Shown: positions 1 through 8,593 of the stretch, in pieces
Numbering within the stretch: the first letter of the stretch is position 1
How the letters are laid out: every line of letters begins with the position of its first letter
Assembly (NCBI GenBank): GCA_020632915.1
Contig: JACKEP010000015.1
Coordinates: 62,001-126,000 of the forward strand
DNA length: 64,000 nucleotides
Direction: 5' to 3'
Source of the DNA: Alphaproteobacteria bacterium
GTDB lineage: Bacteria > Myxococcota_A > UBA796 > GCA-2862545
The notes under the pieces: model-generated
Told to the model about the DNA's origin: nothing
Database searches by the model: none
The model's input: only the letters and a program-made list of their open reading frames with translations
Translations under genes and position numbers: made by a program

Positions 1-264
1 GCCCCACCGACCGCGCGGCCCGTCGGCGTCGTAGACCGCCGACGACAGCACGCGCACGGCGAGCACGTTGGGGTGCTCCTTGGCGTACCGCTCGTCGGCC
101 TCGATCGCCTCGTGGCGCGCGGCGTGGGCGTCGACACCGTGCTCGGGCGTCTCGGGCGTCTCGGGCTCGTGCGCGACGTCCTCGCCCGCCCACGCCGGAG
201 CGCAGGCGAGGAGGGCGCCGAGCCCGAGCGCCGGGGGAACGCGATGCGAGCGCGGAGACGTCAC
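1..264 (-). CDS. Partial secreted protein of unknown function (N-terminal part)
   Basis: Reading the minus strand from a GTG at 264 gives 88 open codons to the window edge. The first 26 residues form a clear Sec signal peptide: a basic start (SPRSHR), a hydrophobic core (ALGLGALLACAP) and a signal-peptidase-I site AWA|GED. After it comes an acidic stretch with a short repeat (PETPETPEH) and then HPNVLAVRVLSSAVYDAD. The GTG overlaps the TGA of the rhodanese gene (GTGA), so the two are probably translationally coupled. I do not recognise the family. The gene runs off the left edge and has no ATG, so simple ATG-based calling misses it. Confidence 0.7.
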   Translation of the reverse strand, partial: MTSPRSHRVPPALGLGALLACAPAWAGEDVAHEPETPETPEHGVDAHAARHEAIEADERYAKEHPNVLAVRVLSSAVYDADGPRGRWG

Positions 265-578
265 CGCCAGTTGCCGATGCCGCCCAGGTCGTAGACGCGG
301 GCGAAGCCGTGGCGCTTGAGCAGACCGGCGGCCTGGGCGCTGCGTCCGCCAGATCGGCAGTACACGACGTAGGTCTTGTTCGGGTCGAGGGACCCCATCT
401 TCGACGGCAGGTCGGCCAGCGGCAGCAGCGTGCTGCCCGGGATGGCCTGCTGCTGGTGCTCGGGCGGGGTGCGGACGTCGAGGAGCACGGCGCCTTCGGA
501 CAGCAAGGCGCGGGCGCGGGCCGCGTCCACCTGGGTGTCGTCGTCGGCGCCGCCGAACAGTCGTGCGAACAGGGACAT
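261..578 (-). CDS. Single-domain rhodanese-like sulfurtransferase
   Basis: This 105-residue protein is one rhodanese domain. It has the aspartate motif LLDVRTPPEH (residues 32-41) and the active-site loop YCRSGGRS with the nucleophilic Cys74, followed by helix AAGLLKRHGF and the C-terminal IGNWR. Single-domain rhodaneses carry persulfide sulfur for sulfur trafficking or detoxification; the acceptor is unknown here. The ATG at 578 has AGGAGG six bases upstream. The secreted-protein gene follows with a 4-base overlap. It is divergent from the universal stress protein gene, with about 100 bp between them. Confidence 0.9.
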   Translation of the reverse strand: MSLFARLFGGADDDTQVDAARARALLSEGAVLLDVRTPPEHQQQAIPGSTLLPLADLPSKMGSLDPNKTYVVYCRSGGRSAQAAGLLKRHGFARVYDLGGIGNWR

Positions 579-681
579 GGTGACCTCCTGGGCGCGGGGT
601 CGCGCCGGATGCCGGGAGCTTCGCACGTCGCGTGCCAGCGCGCTGGCGCGTCGGTTGCAGGTGGTGGGGTGGAGGTGAACC

Positions 682-1194
682 ATGTCCGACACCATCCTCG
701 TCGCCGTCGACATCGCCGGCTGCGCACCCGAAGTCGTCGCCGAGACCGCCTGGATCGCCGCGGGTCTGAAGGCGCGCGTCGTCCTCCTGCACCTCGCCCA
801 CCTGCCGGTCGGCGTGCACGCTGGCGACGCCGTCCGCACCGGCACCCACCCCGAGGGCGCGTCGGCGCTGTCGACGCTCGACGACGACGCGCGGGAGCAC
901 ATGGCCCTGCTGCAGGCGATCCTCGCCGACAAGGGCGTGCCCAGCGAGGTCCTCATCCGCCACGGCGACCCGCTCCACGGCATCCTGACGGCCGCCGACG
1001 AGGTCGATGCCCGCATCATCGTGTGCGGCACCCACGGGCGCCAGGGGCTGCAGCGGATGCTGATGGGCAGCGTGGCCGAAGAGGTGCTGCGGCGCGCGCG
1101 CGTGCCCGTGCTCGTCGTCCGCACGCTCACGCCGGGCGCGCTGGAGGACGTCACGCCCACCCAGCGCCAGGTCGCCGTCGAGGCCGAGGGCTGA
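682..1194 (+). CDS. Universal stress protein family (UspA-like)
   Basis: This 170-residue protein has one Usp domain. It starts with the usual strand ILVAVDIAG, and near residues 112-130 carries the nucleotide-binding signature GTHGR followed after nine residues by GSVAEEVL, then the closing strand VPVLVVR. This G-x2-G-x9-G(S/T) pattern marks ATP-binding Usp proteins. The tail after residue 150 is short and disordered-looking. The start ATG follows GGAGGTGAACC. Usp proteins act in stress survival, but the particular signal cannot be told from sequence. It ends just before a hairpin shared with the convergent anti-sigma gene. Confidence 0.88.
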   Translation: MSDTILVAVDIAGCAPEVVAETAWIAAGLKARVVLLHLAHLPVGVHAGDAVRTGTHPEGASALSTLDDDAREHMALLQAILADKGVPSEVLIRHGDPLHGILTAADEVDARIIVCGTHGRQGLQRMLMGSVAEEVLRRARVPVLVVRTLTPGALEDVTPTQRQVAVEAEG

Positions 1195-1195
1195 A

Positions 1196-1256
1196 CGAAG
1201 CGACACGTCCTGAAACAGACCGCGTTCCAGGACGTCGCCGTGGCCCCGTCGCTTCG
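1196..1256. terminator. Nested inverted repeat between convergent genes, likely bidirectional terminator
   Basis: CGAAGCGAC (1196-1204) pairs with GTCGCTTCG (1248-1256), and inside these ACGTCCTG pairs with CAGGACGT. The structure fills the gap between the stop codons of the convergent Usp and anti-sigma genes. There is no T-tract, so any termination would rest on the hairpin alone. Confidence 0.5.
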
Positions 1257-1258
1257 AC

Positions 1259-2440
1259 CTACCGCGGCGGGGTTGGCTCGAACTCCTCGACGAGCCGCTG
1301 CGCCCGGAAGCGCGTGCGGGTGTCGCTGCCGTCGTCGGCGTCGGTGTAGGCGAACGACAGGATCGCCCGGCTCGCGTCGTCGTCGGTGACCTGCGAGACC
1401 ATCAGCACGACGTCGGGCGGCTCGGTGCCCTCGGGGAAGGTCTGCTTCATGCCGTCGACGAACTGGCGCGTCAGCTCGTGGATCTGCATGGGGTCGTCCT
1501 TGACCGGGGTCGACATGACCGCGATGCACGGGAACTCCTCGCAGTCGACGGTCTCGACGGTGACGTCGCCGACCTCGCCGGCCACCTTGGCGACGGTGTC
1601 GCGGAACGGGTCGGGTCGCAGCGCGGGGTCGACGTCGGCGGGCCACGGCACGGGGTCGCCCTCGTAGGTGGCGAGCTGGCCGGTGGCGACGGTGTGCAGC
1701 AGCTCGGCCTGGTCGAGCGCGTCGCGTAGGGCGCCGTTCTCGGCCTCGAGCTCGGCGATGCGCTCGGCGTCGGTGGTGTCGGGGGCGCGGGGCACGGCGG
1801 GCGGCACGCGGAGCGCGGGCAGGGGAGGGGGCGCGGCGTGGGCGCCGCCGAGCGCGTGCGAGGCGCCGGGGACGAGCTCCGTGGCGGAGCCGTCGTCGGC
1901 CACGAACCGGGCCTTGCCCTCGTAGACGGTGACGGTGACGGCCGCGCCGGCGAGGGCGGCGAGCAGCGTGGAGCGATCCATGGCGACCTCCTTGCCCTTC
2001 AGCGCACGCACGGGACCCCGGGGAGGTTCCACGTCGATGCGCGCCGACCCGTCGAGGAGGAGGTGGCCGCCGGGCAGGACGACATCGACCGGGCCGGTGA
2101 CGAGCTGGGTGCCCGTGGCGGGCACGAGCGCGGTGCGTCCGCCGCCCCACGGGGCGACGAGCACCAGGGCCGCAGCGGCGAGGGCCACCAGCGCGGCGAC
2201 CCACGGACCGGCGAACCGTCGGGGTTCGGCGACCGTCGGGACCGTCGCGAGCACGGCAGCGTCGAGCCACGCCGGGGGCGGCGGGTCGTCGAGATCGGCG
2301 AGGTCGGCCACGGCGGCCTGCAGCGTGTTCCACGCGAGCGCGACGTCGGGCTCGGTGCGGATCCGCTCCCGGAGCGCGCGCTCCTCGGCCGGCGGCAGCT
2401 CGCGCGCCAGCAGGCGGGACAGGTCCTCGTACGGGATCAT
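1259..2440 (-). CDS. Membrane-anchored anti-sigma factor, FecR-like
   Basis: This 393-residue protein has a cytoplasmic N-terminal part (1-78, helical, acidic and Arg-rich), one transmembrane segment around 80-98 (WVAALVALAAAALVLVAPW) and a large outer part. The outer part contains a FecR-like strand region (VDVVLPGGHLLLDGSARIDV; later YEGKARFVADDGSATELVPG), a Pro/Ala linker, a coiled-coil stretch near 225-250 (ERIAELEAENGALRDAL) and a C-terminal domain with the pair CEEFPC. Its ATG overlaps the stop of the ECF sigma gene (ATGA), so the pair is co-translated and it is very likely the cognate anti-sigma factor. The released or sensed signal is unknown. The CEEFPC domain could sense redox state, which is inference. 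Confidence 0.75.
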   Translation of the reverse strand: MIPYEDLSRLLARELPPAEERALRERIRTEPDVALAWNTLQAAVADLADLDDPPPPAWLDAAVLATVPTVAEPRRFAGPWVAALVALAAAALVLVAPWGGGRTALVPATGTQLVTGPVDVVLPGGHLLLDGSARIDVEPPRGPVRALKGKEVAMDRSTLLAALAGAAVTVTVYEGKARFVADDGSATELVPGASHALGGAHAAPPPLPALRVPPAVPRAPDTTDAERIAELEAENGALRDALDQAELLHTVATGQLATYEGDPVPWPADVDPALRPDPFRDTVAKVAGEVGDVTVETVDCEEFPCIAVMSTPVKDDPMQIHELTRQFVDGMKQTFPEGTEPPDVVLMVSQVTDDDASRAILSFAYTDADDGSDTRTRFRAQRLVEEFEPTPPR

Positions 2441-2994
2441 CGGAGGTCTCCAAGGAGTTCGGCGAGCCGCGCGCGGGCACGGTGCAGGCGCGACTTGATC
2501 GTACCGACGGCGACGCCCTCCTCGGCCGCGATGCGGTCGAGCGGGACGCCGTGCAGGTGGTGCATCAGCACCACACGCCGGTGGGGCGGTTGCAGGGACG
2601 CCATCGCCTGTTCGAGGCGCGCGTGATGGTCGGCGGCCTCGAGCCTGTGCTCGGCGACGGGCGGCACCGACAGGCGCTCGGGCAGGGGCACCACCTCACC
2701 GCGCACCTTCTTGCGCCGGTGCAGGTCGACGAGGTGGCGGTGGGCGAGGACGAGGAGCCACGTGTGGAACGACGCCGGACCGTCGGGGTCGAACTCGGGC
2801 AGCGCGCGGAACGCCTTGGCCCAGATCTCCTGGTAGGCGTCCTCGGGCTCGGTGCACAGGCGGCGGCAGATGCCCCACACGGCGGGACCGTGGACGCGGA
2901 CGAGGTCGGCGGCCGCCGTGGACTCACCGCGCACGGCGCGTCGCACGGGGTCGTCCGGAGCGGGGTCGACAGCGGGCATCCGGCCTCCATCCAC
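2437..2994 (-). CDS. ECF-family RNA polymerase sigma factor
   Basis: This 185-residue sigma factor shows region 2 at about residues 25-95 (the EDAYQEIWAKAFRAL segment and FHTWLLVLAHRHLVDLHRRK for core binding and -10 recognition). Region 4 lies at about 125-180 (LQPPHRRVVLMHHLHG, then helix-turn-helix GVPLDRIAAEEGVAVGTIKS). No region 3 is present, as expected for ECF factors. The ATG at 2994 follows TAGGAGGTGG; an in-frame ATG at 2979 (MPAVDP) also has GGAGG before it, so the true start is uncertain by five codons. The anti-sigma gene follows with a 4-base overlap. A Fur-like box lies about 75 bp upstream on the divergent side, so iron could influence this operon too. Confidence 0.92.
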   Translation of the reverse strand: MDGGRMPAVDPAPDDPVRRAVRGESTAAADLVRVHGPAVWGICRRLCTEPEDAYQEIWAKAFRALPEFDPDGPASFHTWLLVLAHRHLVDLHRRKKVRGEVVPLPERLSVPPVAEHRLEAADHHARLEQAMASLQPPHRRVVLMHHLHGVPLDRIAAEEGVAVGTIKSRLHRARARLAELLGDLR

Positions 2995-3067
2995 CTCCTA
3001 CACGCCCCACCGTCGCACAGGTTCCCGATCCGTGGCGAGGACCGCTCGATGGATCCCTTGACGGTCC

Positions 3068-3088
3068 AAATGATAATGAATATCATTT
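3068..3088. promoter_or_regulatory. Fur box between ECF operon and bfd-bfr
   Basis: AAATGATA and TATCATTT form a perfect 8-bp inverted repeat around ATGAA. The core TGATAATGAATATCATT closely matches the Fur 7-1-7 consensus TGATAATnATTATCA. It is strikingly AT-rich for this region and lies 56 bp before the bfd start. Known biology links Fur to iron-storage genes, so iron-dependent control of bfd-bfr is well supported. Control of the divergent sigma factor gene is possible. Confidence 0.85.
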
Positions 3089-3143
3089 GCGGCGGAACGT
3101 CCCAGGACCGACCGCACCCCCCGACCCTGGTTCCGGAGCGCGC

Positions 3144-3356
3144 GTGATCGTCTGCTTGTGCAAGGGCGTTCGGCACACCGACGTGGAGCACCACATCGAC
3201 CGTGGCTGCCACACGGTGCGCGCGATCGGGCAGGCCTGCGGTGCGGGCACCGACTGCGGCGGCTGCGTGGGCGATCTGGTCGCGCGGCTCGAGCGTGCCG
3301 CCGTGCGTCGCCGCGCCGAGCGCGCGGCGCTGGCGGGTCCGCTGGCCGCCAAGTAG
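3144..3356 (+). CDS. bfd: Bacterioferritin-associated ferredoxin
   Basis: This 70-residue protein has the Bfd [2Fe-2S] ligand pattern: Cys4-x-Cys6, then after 31 residues Cys38-x2-Cys41 (TDCGGC). Bfd passes electrons to bacterioferritin so that stored Fe(III) is reduced and released. I chose the GTG at 3144 because the protein then begins MIVCLCKGV like known Bfd proteins and GGAG lies just upstream. A longer TTG start would fall inside the Fur box. The bacterioferritin gene follows 38 bp downstream, so the pair probably forms one Fur-controlled transcript. The Arg/Ala-rich tail after residue 48 is longer than strictly needed. Confidence 0.9.
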   Translation: MIVCLCKGVRHTDVEHHIDRGCHTVRAIGQACGAGTDCGGCVGDLVARLERAAVRRRAERAALAGPLAAK

Positions 3357-3394
3357 GGGACACGGCAGGTCCACGTGCTGCCCGGGAGGGGTCG

Positions 3395-3871
3395 ATGACC
3401 GACGACGAGCGCAGTGAGGTGATCCGCCTCCTCAACGAGGTGCTGACCGCCGAGCTCACCGCGGTGAACCAGTACTTCTGCCACGCCAAGATGCTGAAGA
3501 ACTGGGGCCTGATGCGGCTGGCCGACAAGGTCTGGCACGAGAGCATCGACGAGATGAAGCACGCCGATCTGGTCATCGACCGGATCCTCTACCTCGACGG
3601 TGTCCCGAACATGCAGCGCCTGTTCAAGGTGCGCATCGGTGAGACGGTGCCCGAGCAGTTCACCTGCGATCTGGCCGTCGAGGAGGAGGCGATCCCCCGC
3701 CTCAACGGCGCCATCGAGTACTGCCGCACCGTGGGCGACAACGGCACGCGCCTGGTGTTCGAGAAGATCCTCGTCGCCGAGGAGGAGCACCGCGACTGGC
3801 TGCTCACCCAGCTCGGCCTGATCGATCGTCTGGGCGCGTCGGCCTACCTCGCCGAGCAGATCAAGGGCTGA
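3395..3871 (+). CDS. bfr: Bacterioferritin
   Basis: This 158-residue four-helix protein has all ferroxidase-centre ligands of bacterioferritin, shifted by two from E. coli numbering: Glu20 (LTAELTAVNQYF), Glu53 and His56 (HESIDEMKHAD), Glu96, and Glu129/His132 (AEEEH). Met54 is in the position of the haem-bridging methionine. It should form the 24-subunit shell that oxidises Fe(II) and stores it as ferric mineral. The ATG at 3395 follows GGGAGGGGTCG. Length and motifs are standard and the upstream bfd is its known electron partner. Confidence 0.95.
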   Translation: MTDDERSEVIRLLNEVLTAELTAVNQYFCHAKMLKNWGLMRLADKVWHESIDEMKHADLVIDRILYLDGVPNMQRLFKVRIGETVPEQFTCDLAVEEEAIPRLNGAIEYCRTVGDNGTRLVFEKILVAEEEHRDWLLTQLGLIDRLGASAYLAEQIKG

Positions 3872-3978
3872 TCCGGGCGCGCACGCGCGCTCGCCGGGGC
3901 GCGACGGGCCCGTGGCACGCGATGGCACACGGTGCCACGGCAGTGCGGTACAGTCCGGGGCGCTCTCGGAGGTGGTGG

Positions 3979-5718
3979 ATGCGCGCCCTGCTGGTGACCC
4001 TCGTGCTGGCCGGATGTCAGGTCGGAACCGACGAAGACGTCGACGCGGGCTGGACGGTCGATGCCCGCTCGGAGATCGTCGACTGCCCGAACGCGCCCGG
4101 ATGCGCCCCGTCCGACGACCGGACGCTGAGCGCCGGTGCGGCGGTGCGGTCGATCGTGCCGGACTGCTTCGAGAGCTGGACCGACAGCGACGACAACTTC
4201 ACGTACAACACCAACCGCGACGCGTTCCTCGACTGCGGCTGCGACCGGCTCTGCCCCGACGACCCGGGCTACCCCGGCCCCGACGAGGGCGAGGGCGACG
4301 GCCTGTTCCGCCCCATCTGGATCGCGGGCTTCCAGAACAGCCGGCCTGCCATGGGCGTGCGCGGGGCCGAGCAGGGCTTCCTCGGGGAGGGTGACGGGCT
4401 GGAGGCGCGCGCGCTGGTGCTCGATCAAGGGGCCACCCGCGTGGCGCTGGTCACCCTCGACGCCATCGGCTTCATGTACGACGAGACCACCGCGATGCGG
4501 CAGGCCGTGCTCGACGACGCCGCGCTCGACGTCGACCACGTGATCGTGGTGAGCAGCCACAGCCACTCGGCGCCCGACGCCATGGGCATCTACGGCCCCA
4601 ACCTCGCCGAGACCGGCTTCGACACCGAGTACGCCGGCCAGGTGGTCGCCACCGTGCACGACGTGGTCGCCGACGCCATCGCGGCGCTGGAGACCGTCAC
4701 CGTGTCGGTCGGCGAGGTCGACGCGAACACCTACTGGGACAACGGCACCGCCAACCTGATCTCCGACACCCGCGACCCGTGGATCGTCGATCCGCGCATC
4801 GGCGTGGCGCGGTTCGCCGGCAGCGACGACCACACCGTCGCCACCGTGGTCCACTGGGCCAACCACCCCGAGACGATCGGATCCGACAACGCGCTGATGT
4901 CGGCGGGCTTCGTGCACCCTGTGCGCCGCGTGGTCACCGAGGGCTCCCACTGGTCGGACGACTCGGGCATGGCCGGCATCGGCGGCGTCACGCTGTTCGT
5001 GCAGGGGGCCGTGGGCGGGATGATGACGTCGCTGCGGGCCACGGTCGTCGACCCCACCGGTGCCTCGTTCCGCGACGCGTCGTGGGACAAGACCGACACC
5101 GTGGGTCAGCTCGTGGGCGAGCTCGCCCTCGACGCGGTCGCCGCGGCCACGCCGCTGCAGGATCCGGTCCTGTCGGTCCACGCGCACGGGCTCGCCATGC
5201 CGGTCGCCAACATCGGCTTCCAGGCGATGTTCAACCTGGGCGTCCTCGATCACCGCACGGTGTTCGACTACGACCCGAACGCGCCGATCAACAACGAGAA
5301 CGACGCCCGCGTGCACACCGAGGTCGACCTGCTGCGCCTGGGTGACCTGTCGTGGCTGAGCATCCCCGGCGAGCTGTTTCCGGAGGCGGCGATCGGCGGC
5401 TACGACGGCGCCTGGCTGCCGCCCCAGGGCGTCGACCTCGTCGACCCCGGCAACCCCAACCCGCCCGATCTGACCCAGGCCCCGGCGGCCCCCTACCTGC
5501 TCGACCGCGTGCCGGGCCAGACGCGGTGGATCCTGGGCCTCGGCAACGACGAGCTCGGCTACATGATGCCGCCGTTCAACTTCGAGCTCGGTCGGGCGCC
5601 CTACCTGTCGGAGGCGGAGGGCGACCACTACGAGGAGACCAACTCCCTCGGGCCCGACACCCTGCCGCTCGTCGAGCAGGCGGTGCAGGAGCTGCTCGAC
5701 TACGTCGAGGGGCGCTGA
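3979..5718 (+). CDS. Neutral/alkaline ceramidase-like lipoprotein
   Basis: This 579-residue protein starts with a lipoprotein signal (MRALLVTLVLAGC, lipid-modified Cys13). The ATG at 3979 is placed by a GGAGG 7 nt upstream. The segment GATRVALVTLDAIGF followed by VDHVIVVSSHSHSAPDAMG resembles the metal-binding core of neutral/alkaline ceramidases, where the usual form is HTHSGP. Later HWANHPETIG and FVQGAVGGMM fit the same fold. If active it would cleave the amide bond of sphingolipids at the cell surface, consistent with sphingolipid-containing myxobacteria. The region between residues 30 and 110, with several Cys, is not typical. The substrate is inferred from family resemblance only. Confidence 0.65.
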   Translation: MRALLVTLVLAGCQVGTDEDVDAGWTVDARSEIVDCPNAPGCAPSDDRTLSAGAAVRSIVPDCFESWTDSDDNFTYNTNRDAFLDCGCDRLCPDDPGYPGPDEGEGDGLFRPIWIAGFQNSRPAMGVRGAEQGFLGEGDGLEARALVLDQGATRVALVTLDAIGFMYDETTAMRQAVLDDAALDVDHVIVVSSHSHSAPDAMGIYGPNLAETGFDTEYAGQVVATVHDVVADAIAALETVTVSVGEVDANTYWDNGTANLISDTRDPWIVDPRIGVARFAGSDDHTVATVVHWANHPETIGSDNALMSAGFVHPVRRVVTEGSHWSDDSGMAGIGGVTLFVQGAVGGMMTSLRATVVDPTGASFRDASWDKTDTVGQLVGELALDAVAAATPLQDPVLSVHAHGLAMPVANIGFQAMFNLGVLDHRTVFDYDPNAPINNENDARVHTEVDLLRLGDLSWLSIPGELFPEAAIGGYDGAWLPPQGVDLVDPGNPNPPDLTQAPAAPYLLDRVPGQTRWILGLGNDELGYMMPPFNFELGRAPYLSEAEGDHYEETNSLGPDTLPLVEQAVQELLDYVEGR

Positions 5719-5727
5719 GTCGGGCGG

Positions 5728-6240
5728 TCAGCGGCCGACGAGCACGCCGTCGTCGAGGCGTGCCCGGCCGGTGGTGAGCAGCCGCTGCACCACCGCCTCG
5801 AACGCCTCCCAGGGCACCACGTCGAAGAACAGGTCGTGCAGCTCGTCGGGGGACTCCTCCTCGTCCTCCAGCACGTCCAGCACGTAGGGGGACAGGTCGA
5901 AGCCCAGCGCGTGGGCGACCTCGAGCTCGAGGGTGTCGACGAGGCGCGGGGCGTCCTCGGCGTCGGACGGGGTCGGCAGGTCGGCGGGCATCGGTGCGGC
6001 GGCGGCGCGGGCGAACGGGCCCCGCTCGACCTCCTCGTACCAGCGCGGCGCGGTGAGCACGCGGCCCTGGGCATCGACGGCGACGAGCAGCAGCGCCTCC
6101 GGCACCCGCGGGTCGTTCGGCCCCGCCAGCACCCACACCGTCACGTCAGCCCGGTCGGGGTAGCGCAGCACGAGCGCATCGCCCGCCGCGATCGGGTCGC
6201 GCAGCGGTGGCTGGGGCAGCGCGTGACCGGTGAACACCAT
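5728..6240 (-). CDS. Hypothetical protein, 170 residues
   Basis: The family is not recognised. The N-terminal half (to about residue 75) looks like a small beta domain (DALVLRYPDRADVTVWVLAG, EALLLVAVDAQGRVL). A Pro/Ala linker follows at 80-95, then an acidic helical C-terminal part (LELEVAHALGFDLSPYVLDVLEDEEESPDELHDLFFD). No signal peptide or membrane segment is seen. The ATG at 6240 has GGAGG 6 nt before it. It is convergent with the ceramidase-like gene (9 bp gap) and is probably transcribed downstream of the transporter gene. Confidence 0.65.
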   Translation of the reverse strand: MVFTGHALPQPPLRDPIAAGDALVLRYPDRADVTVWVLAGPNDPRVPEALLLVAVDAQGRVLTAPRWYEEVERGPFARAAAAPMPADLPTPSDAEDAPRLVDTLELEVAHALGFDLSPYVLDVLEDEEESPDELHDLFFDVVPWEAFEAVVQRLLTTGRARLDDGVLVGR

Positions 6241-6291
6241 CTCGACCTCCAGGCGCGGAGCGTGGCCCGCGACGTCGTGCGTGTCGAGGGG

Positions 6292-8466
6292 CTACACGAG
6301 CCTGCCACGGAACGGTCCCGCGTTGCGCACGAGCACCGCCGTCGGCAGGCGCACCACGAGGGCGTGGAGGCGATCGGCGTAGGCCTCCTCCTCGCCGCGC
6401 GGCACGTGGGGCAGGCCGAGGAACACGATGCTCGCGTCCGCCGAGTGACGCACCAGCGCCTCGGTCGTCTCCTCGGGCGGCACGATGATGACGTCGGCCT
6501 CCACGTCCATGCGCAGCTCCGGCACCATCGCCTCCAGTTCGGCCTTGCGGTCCCGGGCGGCGTCGGCGTCGGCCACGATACTCCGCAGCACGATGCGCAG
6601 CCCGCGCCAGTGGTCCGACAGCGACAGCAGGTAGGCCATCAGCAGCATCAGGTCGCCGTTGGACTCGCGCCCCTTCCACCACACCACGGCACGCGGCCGT
6701 TGGCCCGGCGGCGCCGGGTGGCCGGAGTCGTTCAGGCGCGCCACCACCGTGCACTTCTCCAGGCGCCCGAGCTTGCGCGACAGGCCCAGCAGGCGGGCGA
6801 GGCCGGCCGGGTCCTGGGGCCAGCCGAACAGGGCGGTGTTGGACGCCAGCCCGGCGTAGCCGTTGGCCTGGGACACGGTGACCACGCCGGACTCGAAGTC
6901 GGGCACCGCCGCGATCTCGGGGAAGGCGACGACCCCGTGGGCGGCGAGCAGCGCGCGGTGACGGGCGAGGTCCTCGTCGATCGGACCGATGTCCTCCAGG
7001 TCGCCCATGCGGAGCGTGCACACGGTCACGATGCCGCGCTGCTGGCCGAAGTCGTCGGCGAACCGCGCCAGCGCCAGCGAGCGCGACAGCTCGGCGGTGA
7101 ACACGAGAAGGTGGGGCCGCCAGTTGCGCGGGTCGTGACGGGCGTGGTTGAGGCCCTCCAGCGACCACCGCGCCGCGGTGAACCACACGCCGGTGCGCAC
7201 GTCGCCCCAGGTGGCCCGCAGCGCGCGGCGGCGCAGCGTCCAGAACACCGCCACCTCGACGAGGACGGCCACGATGGACGCCGCGGGCGAGATCAGCAGC
7301 ATCGCGGCGAGGCAGCCGAAGGCGCCCAGGAACGACGCCCACCACGGCACGCGGATGCGCGGGCGGTAGGACGGGTCGCGGACCAGCGCCTCGGTGCCGG
7401 CCACGAGGTTGAGCATGCCGTAGGTGGTCAGGAACACCATCGACAGCACCGTGGCGACCAGGTTGAGGTCGCCCAGGAACACCGCCACGAAGGCGACCAC
7501 GGCGGTGAACCGCAGCGCGACGACGGGCTCGCCGGCCTCGTCGGTGTCGGCGAACCGCAGCGGGACGAGGCCGTCGCGGGCCAGCGCCTGGAGCGTGCGA
7601 GGGGCGCCGAGGATGCTGCCGAACGCGCTCGACAGGATCGCACCGACCATGCCGGGGAACACCAGCCAGGGCACCGACGCCACCAGCGTCCACGCGCTGC
7701 GCTGGGTCAGCAGCGTCTCCCGGTCCAGCGCCGTGGCGAGGGCGAACGGCACGGCGAGGTAGACGGCGAACCCGGTGAACACGGCCGCGAGGCTGCCCAG
7801 CGGGATCGCCCGCCCCGGATCGCGCAGGTCGCCCGACAGGCTCACGCCGGCGAGGATGCCGGTGACGGCGGGGAAGAACACCGCGAACACGGTCCAGAAC
7901 GGCTCGCCCCCGGGGCCGCCGAACGCGGGCAGCTTGAAGCCGGTGCCCCACGGGACCCCGCCGAACAGGCTCGCCAGCGACAGGAAGATGAGCCCCATGA
8001 TCGGCAGCTGGAGCAGCAGCGTCAGGCGCGTGCTGCGCGCAGCGACCGCGCCGACGGCGGCCACCACCACGGCGGCCACCACCGGCACCGGGGCCGAGGG
8101 CACGACGAGCTGCGTCACCTCGGCGAGGCCGTAGGCGTACAGCGTCACCGACAGGGCCTGCGACAGGTACAGCGGGATGCCGATCGCACCGCCGACCCCC
8201 AGGCCGAAGCTGCGCGAGATCAGGTAGTACGCGCCGCCCACGCCCACGCGCATGCTCGTGGCCAGCGCGCTCATCGACAGCGCGGTGAGCAGCGTGATCG
8301 AGTTGGCGATCACCACGATGGCGACGGCGCCGATCGGCCCCACGTTGCCCACGACCCACGCCGAGCGCAGGTACATGATCACGCCGAGGATGGTCAGGAT
8401 GGTCGGCGTGTACACGCCGAGGAACACGCCGAGGCGCGGCGCGGGGGACGTCGTGCGGTCTTCCAT
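6292..8466 (-). CDS. APC-superfamily carrier resembling cation-chloride cotransporters (SLC12-like)
   Basis: This 724-residue protein begins with a short hydrophilic tail and LGVFLGVYTPTILTILGVIM, which is very close to the first membrane segment of cation-chloride cotransporters and related amino-acid permeases. About twelve membrane segments fill residues 12-430. A hydrophilic C-terminal domain of roughly 270 residues follows (strand/helix pattern, VIIVPPEETTEALVRHSADASIVFLGLPHVP), as in NKCC/KCC proteins. It likely co-transports cations with chloride or moves amino acids; the substrate cannot be read here. I chose the ATG at 8466 because longer starts add Arg-rich non-membrane sequence. 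The gene is divergent from the TerB-like gene. Confidence 0.8.
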   Translation of the reverse strand: MEDRTTSPAPRLGVFLGVYTPTILTILGVIMYLRSAWVVGNVGPIGAVAIVVIANSITLLTALSMSALATSMRVGVGGAYYLISRSFGLGVGGAIGIPLYLSQALSVTLYAYGLAEVTQLVVPSAPVPVVAAVVVAAVGAVAARSTRLTLLLQLPIMGLIFLSLASLFGGVPWGTGFKLPAFGGPGGEPFWTVFAVFFPAVTGILAGVSLSGDLRDPGRAIPLGSLAAVFTGFAVYLAVPFALATALDRETLLTQRSAWTLVASVPWLVFPGMVGAILSSAFGSILGAPRTLQALARDGLVPLRFADTDEAGEPVVALRFTAVVAFVAVFLGDLNLVATVLSMVFLTTYGMLNLVAGTEALVRDPSYRPRIRVPWWASFLGAFGCLAAMLLISPAASIVAVLVEVAVFWTLRRRALRATWGDVRTGVWFTAARWSLEGLNHARHDPRNWRPHLLVFTAELSRSLALARFADDFGQQRGIVTVCTLRMGDLEDIGPIDEDLARHRALLAAHGVVAFPEIAAVPDFESGVVTVSQANGYAGLASNTALFGWPQDPAGLARLLGLSRKLGRLEKCTVVARLNDSGHPAPPGQRPRAVVWWKGRESNGDLMLLMAYLLSLSDHWRGLRIVLRSIVADADAARDRKAELEAMVPELRMDVEADVIIVPPEETTEALVRHSADASIVFLGLPHVPRGEEEAYADRLHALVVRLPTAVLVRNAGPFRGRLV

Positions 8467-8593
8467 GGGCGCGGATGCTAGCGCACGCGGTCGGCGCCTG
8501 CGCGCGACGACGTCTCGTGGCTGGTACAGCAGCGACCGGATCGGGTAGCGTTCGTCGCATTGGTCTGCCGATCCGCTGCACCACGGAGGCACG

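Noticed and set aside
3087..3356. Longer Bfd frame starting at TTG 3087
   Set aside because: That start lies inside the Fur box and has no ribosome-binding site; the GTG at 3144 gives the normal Bfd N-terminus.
5836..8481. Open frame of 881 codons, plus strand
   Set aside because: It lies opposite the transporter gene, is His/Arg/Gly-rich low-complexity sequence and has no domain; a shadow of high-GC codon bias.
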